NCBI RefSeq assembly: GCF_000187465.1
Contig: NZ_GL732439.1
Span: 1,260,632 to 1,324,631, forward strand
Length of the DNA: 64,000 nt
DNA from: Streptococcus infantis ATCC 700779
Lineage (GTDB): Bacteria > Bacillota > Bacilli > Lactobacillales > Streptococcaceae
Direction of reading: 5' to 3'
The notes beneath the pieces were generated by a model. The model made no database searches. It saw only the letters and a list, made by a program, of their open reading frames with translations, and was not told the origin of the DNA. Shown one piece after another: positions 39,949 to 48,938 of this stretch. The number at the start of each line of letters is the position of its first letter. The first letter of the stretch is position 1. The translations under genes and the position numbers were made by a program.

Positions 39949-40949
39949 CTTTGATACTCCTGTAATAGTCTGAGTTTTTCAATGGCCTTACCACTGGCAA
40001 TCACTTGACGTGCCAATTCAACTCCGTCCTTGATACTATCTGCTTTCCCATTTGCGTAGAATCCGAGACCCGCATTTAAGACTGTTGTTTCCAAGAATGG
40101 ACTTGGTTCGTTATTAAGAACACTGACAAGGATGGCTGCATTCTCATGAGCATTTCCCCCACGAATGTCTTCAATAGGAATCCGTTCCATTCCCAAATCT
40201 TCTGGAGAAAAGGTTGATAAAGTAATTTCGCCATTTTCAAGAAGGGCAATGCTGGTAGTTCCATTCAAACCAGCTTCATCCAACCCTTCTGGACCAGCTA
40301 CTACAATGGCACGTTTGCGACCCATGTTTTTCAAAACCTGAGCAGTACTTTCCAGAAGTTCAGGACGACTGATTCCTAGAAGCTGTGTTTCCAAAACCAT
40401 TGGATGGATGAGTGGTCCTGTCAAATTCATGATAGTTGGAATTCCCAACTCCAAGCGAGCTGGCATAATGTATTTCATAGCTGGGTGCATGTTTTTGGCA
40501 AAGAGAAAGACGATTCCTGTTTGGTCAAATACCTTACCCAATTGTGATGGTTTGAGATCAATATTGATTCCCAAAGCTTGCAAGACATCTGCTGACCCAG
40601 ATTTAGAGGAAATTGAACGATTACCATGTTTGGCCATGTGGATTCCTCCACCTGCTAAGACAAAGGCTGCAGTTGTAGAAATGTTGAAGCTAAATGACTT
40701 GTCTCCACCTGTACCGCAGTTATCCATAGCATCTTGAATGTTTGTTGGAATGTGTTGAGCATGTCCTCTCATAACTTGAGCGAGGGCTGTTCTTTCTTCA
40801 GGTGTTTCTCCCTTCATTTTAAGAGCTAAAAGTAGTGAAGCGATTTGTGCTTCTGTCACTCGCCCTGTCACGATGCGTTCGATCACATCTGTCATTTCAA
40901 CACTTGATAAATCTTCAAAGTTGGCTAATTTTTCAATAATTTCTTTCAT
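39945..40949 (-). CDS. trpD: Anthranilate phosphoribosyltransferase
   Basis: Transfers the phosphoribosyl group to anthranilate. It has 334 residues with [17 protein letters not shown] (PRPP loop), [17 protein letters not shown] and GPLIHPM. It sits 10 bases after trpG and overlaps trpC by four bases. It is separate from trpG here, unlike the fused enterobacterial form. Confidence 0.95.
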   Translation of the reverse strand: MKEIIEKLANFEDLSSVEMTDVIERIVTGRVTEAQIASLLLALKMKGETPEERTALAQVMRGHAQHIPTNIQDAMDNCGTGGDKSFSFNISTTAAFVLAGGGIHMAKHGNRSISSKSGSADVLQALGINIDLKPSQLGKVFDQTGIVFLFAKNMHPAMKYIMPARLELGIPTIMNLTGPLIHPMVLETQLLGISRPELLESTAQVLKNMGRKRAIVVAGPEGLDEAGLNGTTSIALLENGEITLSTFSPEDLGMERIPIEDIRGGNAHENAAILVSVLNNEPSPFLETTVLNAGLGFYANGKADSIKDGVELARQVIASGKAIEKLRLLQEYQR

Positions 40950-40959
40950 TTTGTGTTCC

Positions 40960-41526
40960 TCACTTTACAACTTTCTCGATAAAATTCTGAATAGAAGATA
41001 GGCCATCTGGCGTTCCAATACTTTCTGGATGATACTGCAAGCCATAAATCGGCAAGGTTTTGTGTTGAATCCCCATAATAGCTTGGTCATCTGTCGAACG
41101 AGCTGTCACTTCAAACTCTTCTGGCATCTCTTCGATTAAAATACTGTGGTAACGCATGACTGGACGATTGTCCTCAATTCCTTGATAGAGAGCTGATGGA
41201 GTCTCAAATCGAATCTGGCTTTGTTTCCCGTGCATAACTTTAGGAGCCAAGCCCAACTTACCACCAAAGACTTCTGCAATGGCTTGGTGCCCTAAACAAA
41301 TCCCTAGAATAGGTTTCTTACCTGCAAAATCACGAATCATTTCTTCCATTTTCCCAGCATCAGCTGGCCAACCTGGACCAGGAGAAAAGACCAGTCCATC
41401 TGCCTTTGTAGCTTCTTCATAAAGATTTGGATCATCATTTCTCAAAACCTGAACTTCTGCGAAATTCCCGATATATTGAGCTAGGTTATAAGTAAATGAA
41501 TCATAATTATCAATCAATAAAATCAT
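40960..41526 (-). CDS. trpG: Anthranilate synthase glutamine amidotransferase
   Basis: Supplies ammonia from glutamine to TrpE. It has 188 residues with the class I triad: Cys in [17 protein letters not shown] and His-Glu in QYHPESIGT. Four-base overlap with trpE. It could also serve p-aminobenzoate synthesis, as in some Firmicutes, but its place favours Trp. Confidence 0.94.
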   Translation of the reverse strand: MILLIDNYDSFTYNLAQYIGNFAEVQVLRNDDPNLYEEATKADGLVFSPGPGWPADAGKMEEMIRDFAGKKPILGICLGHQAIAEVFGGKLGLAPKVMHGKQSQIRFETPSALYQGIEDNRPVMRYHSILIEEMPEEFEVTARSTDDQAIMGIQHKTLPIYGLQYHPESIGTPDGLSSIQNFIEKVVK

Positions 41527-42884
41527 GGTCTTAGTTCTCCCATTCTAGTCATAGATTTAGCTTTGTTAATCGTTTCTTGGTATTCGTTCTGAGCGATAGA
41601 ATCATAAACAATTCCTGCACCAGCCTGTACGTGGGCTTTTTTATTTTTAAGAATCATGGTTCGGATAGCAATGGCGAAATCCATATCTCCAGTTGCTGAT
41701 AGGTAACCGATAGCTCCTGCGTATACGCCTCGCTTCTCTGTTTCTAGTTCATAGATGCGTTTCATGGCCCGAATCTTTGGTGCCCCCGATACTGTTCCTG
41801 CCGGAAGAGTCGCCTTCAAGGCATCCATAGCAGTCAGTTCTGGTAACAAACGTCCTTTAACCACGCTGGTCAAATGCATGACATAGCGGAAAAGTTCGAC
41901 TTCCATATACTTGGTTACTTGGACACTTGCTGTTTCAGCAATTCTACCGATATCATTTCGTCCCAAGTCCACCAACATTCGGTGTTCTGCCGTTTCCTTT
42001 TCATCAGAGAGGAGATCACTTGCAAGTGCCGCATCTTCCTCGTCATTGGCACCTCTAGGACGTGTACCTGCAATTGGATTGGTTGTCACTATACCATTCT
42101 TGACGGAAACCAAGCTCTCAGGACTGGCACCGATAATTTGATAATCTCCAAAATCATAAAAGTAGAGGTAATTTGATGGATTGGTCACTCGGAGATTTCT
42201 GTAGAAGTCAAAAGGATTTCCAGTTACCTCTGCGGAGAAGCGCTGGCTAAGCACACATTGGAACATATCTCCATTGCGAATCAAGTCGCGAGCTGTTTCT
42301 ACCATTTCTTCAAATTTCTGAGGTGCAATATGTGGTCTAAACTGAAGTGGAGAAACATCCAAATCTTCAAATTCATTTGGAGCAGGGATTTTCAACTCTT
42401 CTAAAACCTGATCTAAAGCCACTTCTAGTTCTTCATTACTACGTTCACTGTAGAGAGCATCCTCGATGATATGAATTTTTTCTTTCTTATGGTCAAAAAC
42501 TATATAACTCTCATAGACGAAGAAATGCATATCTGGCGTCCCAATTGTATCCTCAGGAAGCTGGCCAATCTCTTCATAGAGAGAAATCATGTCGTAACCA
42601 ACAAAGCCGATAGCTCCACCTCCAAAGGGTAAATTTGAATGGTGTTGACTTTTATGAGTCACTTCATAAAGGAAATCCAAGGGATCACGATCAATCACTT
42701 GCCCATTTTGATAAAGAACTCCATTCTCGAACTTAATCTCAAAAACTGGGTTATAGGCTAAGATAGAAAATCGAGCATTTTCTTTTTCTCTTGGGATACT
42801 TTCAAGTATGACCTTGTGTTGTCCGTTCAAACGCATATAAGCCAAGATTGGTGATAAAACATCTCCATGAATGATTCGTTCCAT
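41523..42884 (-). CDS. trpE: Anthranilate synthase component I
   Basis: Converts chorismate to anthranilate with TrpG. It has 453 residues. The feedback Trp-binding site carries the LES motif (KVILESIPR) near residue 25. Catalytic blocks are IAGTRPRG, DLGRNDIGRI and the C-terminal AIRTMILKNKKAHVQAGAGIVYDS. It is first gene of trpEGDCFBA. It is preceded by a leader of about 370 bases after the T-box terminator that contains a structured repeat. Confidence 0.95.
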   Translation of the reverse strand: MERIIHGDVLSPILAYMRLNGQHKVILESIPREKENARFSILAYNPVFEIKFENGVLYQNGQVIDRDPLDFLYEVTHKSQHHSNLPFGGGAIGFVGYDMISLYEEIGQLPEDTIGTPDMHFFVYESYIVFDHKKEKIHIIEDALYSERSNEELEVALDQVLEELKIPAPNEFEDLDVSPLQFRPHIAPQKFEEMVETARDLIRNGDMFQCVLSQRFSAEVTGNPFDFYRNLRVTNPSNYLYFYDFGDYQIIGASPESLVSVKNGIVTTNPIAGTRPRGANDEEDAALASDLLSDEKETAEHRMLVDLGRNDIGRIAETASVQVTKYMEVELFRYVMHLTSVVKGRLLPELTAMDALKATLPAGTVSGAPKIRAMKRIYELETEKRGVYAGAIGYLSATGDMDFAIAIRTMILKNKKAHVQAGAGIVYDSIAQNEYQETINKAKSMTRMGELRP

Positions 42885-42959
42885 TGTAATTTCCCTTTCA
42901 GTTCGTTTCTTTATAGAATTTTAGTCTTCATTTATTATCTTTTTTCTATTTCCCTTAAA

Positions 42960-43178
42960 TAGTGCGGACGGGAGGTAAAATTATCCAGTGGATGATTTTA
43001 GAAAACCATGAAATGAAAGACCTAATTTTTGAGCTCCTCGCTCATTCATTTCTAGGCTCAGTCTAAAATAGTTTCCCGAACTATTTTACTCTCAAAAATT
43101 CCGTCCTATAGAAGCATATTTGCTTTTATAGGATACCACTATGGCGGAAAATATCTTTTAAAAGCTCACTTCGTTCGC
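42960..43178 (+). repeat. Structured intergenic repeat, copy 2 (nested hairpins)
   Basis: Lies between the T-box terminator and trpE. Outer stem TAGTG/CACTA (42960-42964 with 43137-43141); next stem GGACGG/CCGTCC (42966-42971 with 43101-43106); inner stem AATTTTTGAG/CTCAAAAATT (43024-43033 with 43091-43100). Extra hairpins lie at 42977-42986 with 42990-42999, 43065-43073 with 43079-43087, and within 43105-43132. AGCTCACTTCGTTCGC ends it at 43163-43178, 22 bases past the outer stem as in copy 1 (24362-24527). Left and right edges match copy 1; interior hairpins do not. It would be transcribed in the trpE leader. Confidence 0.65.
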
Positions 43179-43252
43179 AATTTTTTTGTAGTAGTCTATT
43201 TAATGATGAAAAATAATTTAAAACTGAATAACTATGCCTATAATACATATAT

Positions 43253-43498
43253 AAAAATCCCCACGCAAAATAACTTGCGTGAGGACGAAATTCGCGGTGC
43301 CACCTCAATTATAGGATTTCTCCTATCTCTCATTCCTGTCTCAGATAGCTCCTGTAACAGGTTGTGCGATAAAGGGCACTCCCTTGAGAATTATGTTTTC
43401 TTCTCTCATTTCAGATGGACCCAACCTTACAGCTTTCTCTGCTTGTTTTCAGCAACCACAAGCTCTCTGTGAGAGAAATCTCTGTATCTATTCCATCT
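43253..43498 (-). promoter_or_regulatory. Trp T-box riboswitch of trpEGDCFBA (T-box 1)
   Basis: Stem I base AGATGGA/TCCATCT (43492-43498 with 43413-43419). Specifier TGG (43421-43423, minus strand) is followed by a purine directly before the basal helix. T-box sequence AGGTGGCACCGCG at 43293-43305; its TGGC can pair with the GCCA end of tRNA-Trp. Terminator stem 43259-43268 with 43275-43284 and a T5 tail. The 5' strand begins one base after the trpB paralogue's stop codon, so no promoter fits between. Confidence 0.88.
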
Positions 43499-43499
43499 T

Positions 43500-44678
43500 T
43501 TATTTTTTAGCTTCAAGGTAGTCTGCAATGGCAGCTACGTCCTTGTCTCCACGACCAGAGACATTGATGATGATAATCTCATCTTTACTTAGTTTTGGTG
43601 CGCGTTTGACTGCTTCAGCGATAGCATGTGAGCTTTCAATTGCAGGGATAATTCCTTCTGTTTTGCTTAATAAAAGCAAGGCTTGGACAGCTTCTTCGTC
43701 AGTCGCTGCAACATACTCTACACGACCAGAGTCTTTAAAGAAGGCATGTTCTGGTCCAACCCCTGGATAGTCCAAACCTGCTGAGATAGAGTAAACTGGC
43801 GCGAGCTCTCCATCTTCCTTAAAGACTGCATAGGTCTTCATTCCATCAACAATTCCGACACTACCCTTGGTCATAGTTGCTGCGTGTTTGTCAGTATCTA
43901 AACCATGACCAGCAGCTTCTACCCCAACCAATTTTACTTCTTCATCAGCTACATACTGTGAAAAAGCTCCGATGGCATTGGAACCACCGCCTACACAAGC
44001 GATGACGTAGTCAGGTAAACGTCCTTCTTTTTCCAAGATTTGACGACGTGATTCTTCACTAATAACTTTTTGGAATTCATGAACAATAGTTGGATAAGGG
44101 TGTGGTCCAACAGCAGAACCTAAAACGTAGAAGGCTTCAAGGTCATTCATCCATGCTCCAAAGGCTGCGTCAACCGCATCTTTGAGGGTACGAGTACCAG
44201 TTTCAACTGCGTGAACAGTTGCTCCCATCATCTCCATGCGGAAGACATTGAGACGTTGACGCTCCACATCTTCTGCCCCCATGTAGACGTCACAAGCCAT
44301 ACCAAACTTGGCTGCAGCTGCAGCTGTCGCAACACCGTGCTGGCCAGCTCCTGTCTCAGCAATGACACGCTTTTTACCCATGCGTTTTGCTAGAAGGATT
44401 TGTCCTAAAACGTTGTTGAGCTTGTGAGAACCAAGGTGATTCAGATCTTCGCGCTTGAGATAAATCTTAGCTCCACCTAAATGATCTGTCAAGCTCTCTG
44501 CATAGTAAAGCGGTGTTTCACGACCCGAATAGTCCTTCAAGTAATGGCGAAACTCAGCTAAAAACTCTGGATCATCCTTGTATTTTTCAAAAGTCACTTC
44601 CAATTCATCTAGTAAAACCTGAATTGATTCTGGTACAAAACTACCACCAAATTGTCCAAAATATCCTTTAGTTGTCAT
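43500..44678 (-). CDS. Standalone second tryptophan synthase beta chain
   Basis: A 392-residue TrpB paralogue with Lys86 (PLP Schiff base), [12 protein letters not shown] with Glu108 and the phosphate loop [13 protein letters not shown]. Close to the operon TrpB overall but different in the active loop: [11 protein letters not shown] instead of [11 protein letters not shown]. No trpA partner accompanies it. The start [10 protein letters not shown] was chosen for AAGGAGGA; the frame remains open 29 codons further without a ribosome site. It has its own T-box (44810-45060) with Trp specifier and a consensus promoter, and its stop codon abuts the next T-box. Possible roles are indole salvage or serine/threonine deamination; function is inferred. 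Confidence 0.88.
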   Translation of the reverse strand: MTTKGYFGQFGGSFVPESIQVLLDELEVTFEKYKDDPEFLAEFRHYLKDYSGRETPLYYAESLTDHLGGAKIYLKREDLNHLGSHKLNNVLGQILLAKRMGKKRVIAETGAGQHGVATAAAAAKFGMACDVYMGAEDVERQRLNVFRMEMMGATVHAVETGTRTLKDAVDAAFGAWMNDLEAFYVLGSAVGPHPYPTIVHEFQKVISEESRRQILEKEGRLPDYVIACVGGGSNAIGAFSQYVADEEVKLVGVEAAGHGLDTDKHAATMTKGSVGIVDGMKTYAVFKEDGELAPVYSISAGLDYPGVGPEHAFFKDSGRVEYVAATDEEAVQALLLLSKTEGIIPAIESSHAIAEAVKRAPKLSKDEIIIINVSGRGDKDVAAIADYLEAKK

Positions 44679-44809
44679 AAATTTTTCCTCCTTCTGTATG
44701 AATCCGGCTTTTTGTTTGCTTTTAGTAGTAGGCAAGGAGCTGTAGATAGAACTCAAGTTCATCAAAGCGACTTAACGCCCTAATAAAAGATAAACAAAAT
44801 GACGGATAG

Positions 44810-45060
44810 AAAAAGCCCACACACGGAATATACTTCCATGTGAGGGCGTTTGTAACGCGGTACCACCTCAATTGTAAAGAGAATATCCCCTTTACATCTC
44901 TGCCTTGTCTAACAACAAGTTGCACTGTAAGGTGTGCCTACCGAATTTTTATTGTTTCAAATTCATTTTTTCAAATCAGCCCAATTTCACTACTTTCAAC
45001 CACCTATTCACAGTAACCACAGGCTCCCTAAAGATCAAAAATAACTACTTTTCTGATTTG
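44810..45060 (-). promoter_or_regulatory. Trp T-box riboswitch of the second trpB (T-box 2)
   Basis: Stem I base CAAATCAG/CTGATTTG (45053-45060 with 44972-44979). Specifier TGG at 44981-44983 on the minus strand, then a G before the basal helix. T-box AGGTGGTACCGCG at 44856-44868. Terminator stem 44815-44828 with 44834-44847. The TGGT bulge would meet the G73 of tRNA-Trp as a G-U wobble, unlike T-box 1. Confidence 0.88.
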
Positions 45061-45068
45061 TTGAGTTA

Positions 45069-45097
45069 ATTATATGTCATTGTTTTTTCTTTGTCAA
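45069..45097 (-). promoter_or_regulatory. Consensus promoter of the T-box 2 / trpB unit
   Basis: Perfect TTGACA (45092-45097), 17-base spacer and perfect TATAAT (45069-45074) on the minus strand. Transcription would start near 45062, right at the base of the T-box stem I. Confidence 0.9.
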
Positions 45098-45130
45098 CCG
45101 TTTTCATTCATTTTTTACTAATTTTTTTAA

Positions 45131-46357
45131 TTAGTTTTTTGTAGAAGCAAGAACTTCTTCAGAAACTCTGACAAAAGTCTCAATGATATAGTCTACCTCT
45201 TCATCCGTTAATTTCGTGTGAAGCGGTAATGTAATTTCATTTTCAAAGAAGGCATAAGCCTTTGGATAATCTGCCATATCGAAACCAAGATTCTTATAGG
45301 CTGTCAAAAGCGGTAGCGGTTTGTAGTGAACATTACTTGCAATTCCTGCCTTGGCCAATTCTTGAATAATTTGATTGCGTTGTTCGAGATTTGCTCCTTC
45401 TACATGGGTGATGTAGAGGTGACGACAAGATTCAACTGCATCTGTCTCATGAGCCAATGGGTGAATCCGAGTTCCTGCAAATCCACGGTCATAGCGATCC
45501 ACGATATCCTTACGACGTTGTAGTAAGCCAGGATAACGATCTAGCTGAACTAGACCAAGTGAAGCCATGATGTCTGTCATGTTGCACTTGTAGGCTGGTG
45601 TTACGATATCGTATTCCCATGAGCCTAGCTGCATCTTAGCAAGAGCATCTTTTGTTTGACCATGAAGAGATAGGATTTGGAATTCCTTGTACATTTCTTC
45701 GTCGTCAATCGCTGGATTGGCTTTCCAAGTGGCACTTCCTCCCTCAGCAGTTGTAAAATTCTTAACCGCGTGGAAAGAGAATGATGTGAAGTCTGCAATT
45801 GAACCGGCTGGTTGTCCCTTGTAGGTTGAACCCAAAGCGTGAGCACTATCAGAGACAATCACAATACGGTTAAAGGCCTTTTGCCACTTGCTAGCAGCTG
45901 TAAAGAGGTCGCGTTTCTTTTCTACAACTTGGAACAAACGGTCATAGTCACAGATAATCCCTGCTAGTTCTACCGGGATGATGACTTTAGTCTTCTCAGT
46001 AATAGCTTGCTCAAGCTTATCATAGTCCATTTCAAAGGTATCATCTTGGATATCAACCATCACTGGTGTCGCACCAACGTGAGTGATGACACTACATGAA
46101 GCTGTATAGGTCATAGCTGGAACGATGACTTCGTCACCAGGCCCTACTTCAAGCACGCGCAAGATTAATTCAAGAGCTGCTGTTGCAGAGTTGAGGCAGA
46201 CTGTCTTAGGCGTATGAGTATAGACGGACAGACGACGCTCTAATTCTTTTGTCTTTGGACCTGTTGTGATCCAACCAGAACGAAGGGTATCGGCTACTTC
46301 AGCAATTTCAGCTTCGGTAATATCGGGTGGTGAAAATGGAATATTATACTTTGTCAT
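45131..46357 (-). CDS. DegT/DnrJ/EryC1 sugar aminotransferase
   Basis: PLP-dependent aminotransferase of 408 residues acting on nucleotide sugars. The PLP Lys is in SFSFHAVKNFTTAEGGS, and IVSDSAHALGS holds the PLP-binding Asp. It lies 39 bases before an initiating sugar transferase gene on the same strand. In pneumococcus the same pair has been proposed to make UDP-AATGal (4-amino sugar) and attach it to undecaprenyl phosphate for teichoic acids; that assignment is from published pathway models and is inferred for this strain. Confidence 0.85.
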   Translation of the reverse strand: MTKYNIPFSPPDITEAEIAEVADTLRSGWITTGPKTKELERRLSVYTHTPKTVCLNSATAALELILRVLEVGPGDEVIVPAMTYTASCSVITHVGATPVMVDIQDDTFEMDYDKLEQAITEKTKVIIPVELAGIICDYDRLFQVVEKKRDLFTAASKWQKAFNRIVIVSDSAHALGSTYKGQPAGSIADFTSFSFHAVKNFTTAEGGSATWKANPAIDDEEMYKEFQILSLHGQTKDALAKMQLGSWEYDIVTPAYKCNMTDIMASLGLVQLDRYPGLLQRRKDIVDRYDRGFAGTRIHPLAHETDAVESCRHLYITHVEGANLEQRNQIIQELAKAGIASNVHYKPLPLLTAYKNLGFDMADYPKAYAFFENEITLPLHTKLTDEEVDYIIETFVRVSEEVLASTKN

Positions 46358-46396
46358 TGATTTACTCCTTTTACTCTATTCACTCTTGTGACTACT

Positions 46397-47089
46397 TTAT
46401 TTTAAAACTTCAACTACAGTCTGGAACATGATCTTGATATCTCCGAAGAAATTAAAATCACGTAGGTAGGCTAGGTTAAAGTGCATTTTCTCTGGAAGGA
46501 CTCTTTCTACATAAGCCTGGTCAACAGTCATACCCTTTGCAGTCATTTGACTGATGATGGCATCCTCATCCTTATAGTTAATGCTAGCAAGCGATGTAAT
46601 CCCTGCAGGTAAGAGCAAGGTAGCCATCATTTCAGGGCTATACTGCTCTGTGTAGCGTGGTACTTCTGGGCGTGTTCCTACAAAGGACATCTCTCCTTTG
46701 AGGACATTGACCAATTGCGGCAATTCATCCAAACGAACACGTCGAATGAAATTTCCAACTTTAGTGATACGACTGTCATTTGCAGAAGTTACTAAACTTC
46801 CTTTCTTGTCCGCATCGGTTACCATAGTCCGGAATTTCCAAATTTTGAAATGTCGGTTGTACTGGGTTACCCGCACTTGCTTGTATATAACTGGACCCTT
46901 GCTATCTAGCTTGATCCAGATGCTTAGAATCAGAAATAAGGGGGAGGTCAAGATTAACAAGACTACGGCTAGAAACAAATCTAGACAACGCTTGGAAATC
47001 AGTGAGCCTTTTCTTCTAGACACAAGCTGGTAGTATGGTTTTACCTCGCTCAATTGCATTTCTTGAGGTAGTTCATCCCATTTCAGCAT
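46397..47089 (-). CDS. Undecaprenyl-phosphate sugar-1-phosphate transferase
   Basis: Membrane phosphosugar transferase of 230 residues that starts lipid-linked glycan synthesis. One N-terminal membrane hairpin (CLDLFLAVVLLILTSPLFLI) precedes the catalytic domain with KIWKFRTMVTDAD, RVRLDELPQLVNVLKGEMS and FVGTRPEVPRY. The start MLKWDELPQ was chosen because AGAGGAGA lies nine bases upstream; an ATG two codons earlier is too close to it. It precedes the aminotransferase gene by 39 bases. Probable first step of teichoic-acid repeat synthesis. Confidence 0.88.
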   Translation of the reverse strand: MLKWDELPQEMQLSEVKPYYQLVSRRKGSLISKRCLDLFLAVVLLILTSPLFLILSIWIKLDSKGPVIYKQVRVTQYNRHFKIWKFRTMVTDADKKGSLVTSANDSRITKVGNFIRRVRLDELPQLVNVLKGEMSFVGTRPEVPRYTEQYSPEMMATLLLPAGITSLASINYKDEDAIISQMTAKGMTVDQAYVERVLPEKMHFNLAYLRDFNFFGDIKIMFQTVVEVLK

Positions 47090-47136
47090 GCACATTCTCC
47101 TCTGTTTTTTATATATAATCTTTATTAACATTCTAC

Positions 47137-47167
47137 ATTATACCACAAAATGAAAGAGGCAGTGCAA
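47137..47167 (-). promoter_or_regulatory. Likely promoter of the sugar transferase-aminotransferase unit
   Basis: Minus-strand extended -10 TGGTATAAT (TATAAT at 47137-47142) with TTGCAC at 47162-47167, spacer 19. It sits in the gap after the ABC exporter genes. Confidence 0.5.
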
Positions 47168-47195
47168 GAAATCTGTGTTTTAAAGGAATTCTTCC

Positions 47196-48938
47196 TTAGG
47201 AAAGAGCCCCTGCCTGCAAACTATACATCTTGTGATAGGTTCCACCCAATGCTAGGAGTTCTTCGTGGGTTCCACTTTCGATAATACGTCCCTTATCAAG
47301 AACATAGATACAGTTAGCATCTTGAATGGTAGAAAGGCGATGGGCGATGGCAATGGTTGTCCGACCTTGTCTCATCTTAGCTAGGGAATTTTGGACCAGA
47401 GCTTCTGTTTCAGAGTCGATATTGGCTGTCGCTTCATCCAAAATCAGGATTTTAGGTTGACTGGCAACAGTTCTAGCAAAAGCAAGAAGCTGACGTTGAC
47501 CAGTTGAAAAACTCGAACCACGCTCAGATACGGGAGCATCATAACCTAAAGGAAGATCTTGAATGAAGGAATCTGCATCGACAAATTCTGCTGCAGCCTT
47601 GACTTGGTCATCGCTGATATCTTGGTACATGGCGATATTGGACTTAATGGTCCCATGATAGAGGAAGGGATCCTGTAGAACCAAACCGATGTTTTTTCTC
47701 AACTCCTCTTGGCTATACTCTCGAATATCCACACCATCTAGGAGAACCCGACCTGACTGGAACTCATAAAAGCGCATGAGAACATTGATGATAGAAGATT
47801 TTCCTGATCCTGTATGTCCAACAAAGGCAATGGTTTCACCTTTATTGACAGTAAAGGAAATATCATCTAGAATTTGGTGTTTTCCATCATAAGAGAAGGA
47901 CACATGTTCAAAGCGAATATTCCCTTCTTGAATCTTGGATTGACCATTTTCTTGGACCGGTTCATAGTTGGACTCATCGATAAGTGCAAAGACACGACCT
48001 GCTGACACCATGGATGTCTGAAGAGTAGAAAAGTTCTGTGTTACCTCGATGAGGGGATCAAAGAGACGGTTGATGTACTGGATAAAGGCATACATAGTTC
48101 CTGCCGTTATTCCTAGATAAAGACCGCGATAGCCAAAGTAGGCCATCAAAACCGCATATCCCAACAGCTTCAACAAACTCATAGCTGGTCGTAAAAAGAG
48201 AGAATCCAAGGCTACTGAACGGTTGGCGTAGACTAGGTGTTCCTGGTTTATCTCATCAAACTCATCTTGCAGGCGTTTTTCTTGGTTAAAGGCTTGAATA
48301 ATACGAATTCCTTCGATATTTTCTGCCAGCTTACTGTTAATATCTGACAGTAGACTTCTCGTTTTTTCAATGACCTTGACAGATTTTTTACGGTAGAGAT
48401 TGACCAAAAGGAAAATCAAAGGTAGGAAGAGCAAGACTAAAGCAGTCAGACGATAGTCCAGAACTAACATGGTATAAAGGGTCGTCACGAAGATAAAGAC
48501 TGCCGAGATAAAGCTAGATAAGATCCCCGAAAACATATCACTGATAGTCTCGGTGTCATTTGTCAAACGAGAAACAATAGAACCTGCAGGCGTTTTATCA
48601 AAATAAGACATGCCTAGCTTCTCCATATTGGCAAAGGCATCACGTCGAATATCTCTAACGATGCTGTAGGACACGCGCGCAAAAAGGAGGTTCCCCACAT
48701 ATTGGACAATGGTTTGAAGAATGTAGAGACCATAGTAAACTAGCAAAACTGTAACAGCAAGCTGATTAAGGTTGTTTAGATACTGGTCGATAAAGTGAGA
48801 AGCTACCAGGGGGATAATACTCTTAATAACAGTCGTTGCCAGGAGAAAAGTAAGGGCTAAAAAGGTGAGGAGACTATAGGGCTTAAGATAAGACAACAAA
48901 CGCTTCAATACAACCCATTGTTCTTGTTTATTCCGCAT
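47196..48938 (-). CDS. ABC exporter half-transporter, subunit 2
   Basis: Six N-terminal membrane helices and a C-terminal ATPase, 580 residues. Walker A GHTGSGKSS, signature FSTGQRQLLA (one Gly replaced by Thr), Walker B ILILDEATANID with the catalytic Glu, and H-loop AHRLST. It overlaps the partner gene upstream by 11 bases. Paired with the partner it forms one good and one degenerate ATP site, as in BmrCD-type heterodimers. Likely a drug or peptide exporter; substrate unknown. Confidence 0.9.
   Translation of the reverse strand: MRNKQEQWVVLKRLLSYLKPYSLLTFLALTFLLATTVIKSIIPLVASHFIDQYLNNLNQLAVTVLLVYYGLYILQTIVQYVGNLLFARVSYSIVRDIRRDAFANMEKLGMSYFDKTPAGSIVSRLTNDTETISDMFSGILSSFISAVFIFVTTLYTMLVLDYRLTALVLLFLPLIFLLVNLYRKKSVKVIEKTRSLLSDINSKLAENIEGIRIIQAFNQEKRLQDEFDEINQEHLVYANRSVALDSLFLRPAMSLLKLLGYAVLMAYFGYRGLYLGITAGTMYAFIQYINRLFDPLIEVTQNFSTLQTSMVSAGRVFALIDESNYEPVQENGQSKIQEGNIRFEHVSFSYDGKHQILDDISFTVNKGETIAFVGHTGSGKSSIINVLMRFYEFQSGRVLLDGVDIREYSQEELRKNIGLVLQDPFLYHGTIKSNIAMYQDISDDQVKAAAEFVDADSFIQDLPLGYDAPVSERGSSFSTGQRQLLAFARTVASQPKILILDEATANIDSETEALVQNSLAKMRQGRTTIAIAHRLSTIQDANCIYVLDKGRIIESGTHEELLALGGTYHKMYSLQAGALS

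Noticed and set aside
43126..43472. Short open frames between trpE and the second trpB
   Set aside because: They fall in the structured repeat and T-box 1, lack ribosome sites and resemble no protein.
44722..44925. 67-codon minus-strand open frame upstream of the second trpB
   Set aside because: It lies across the T-box antiterminator and terminator and has no ribosome site; the RNA structure explains the sequence.
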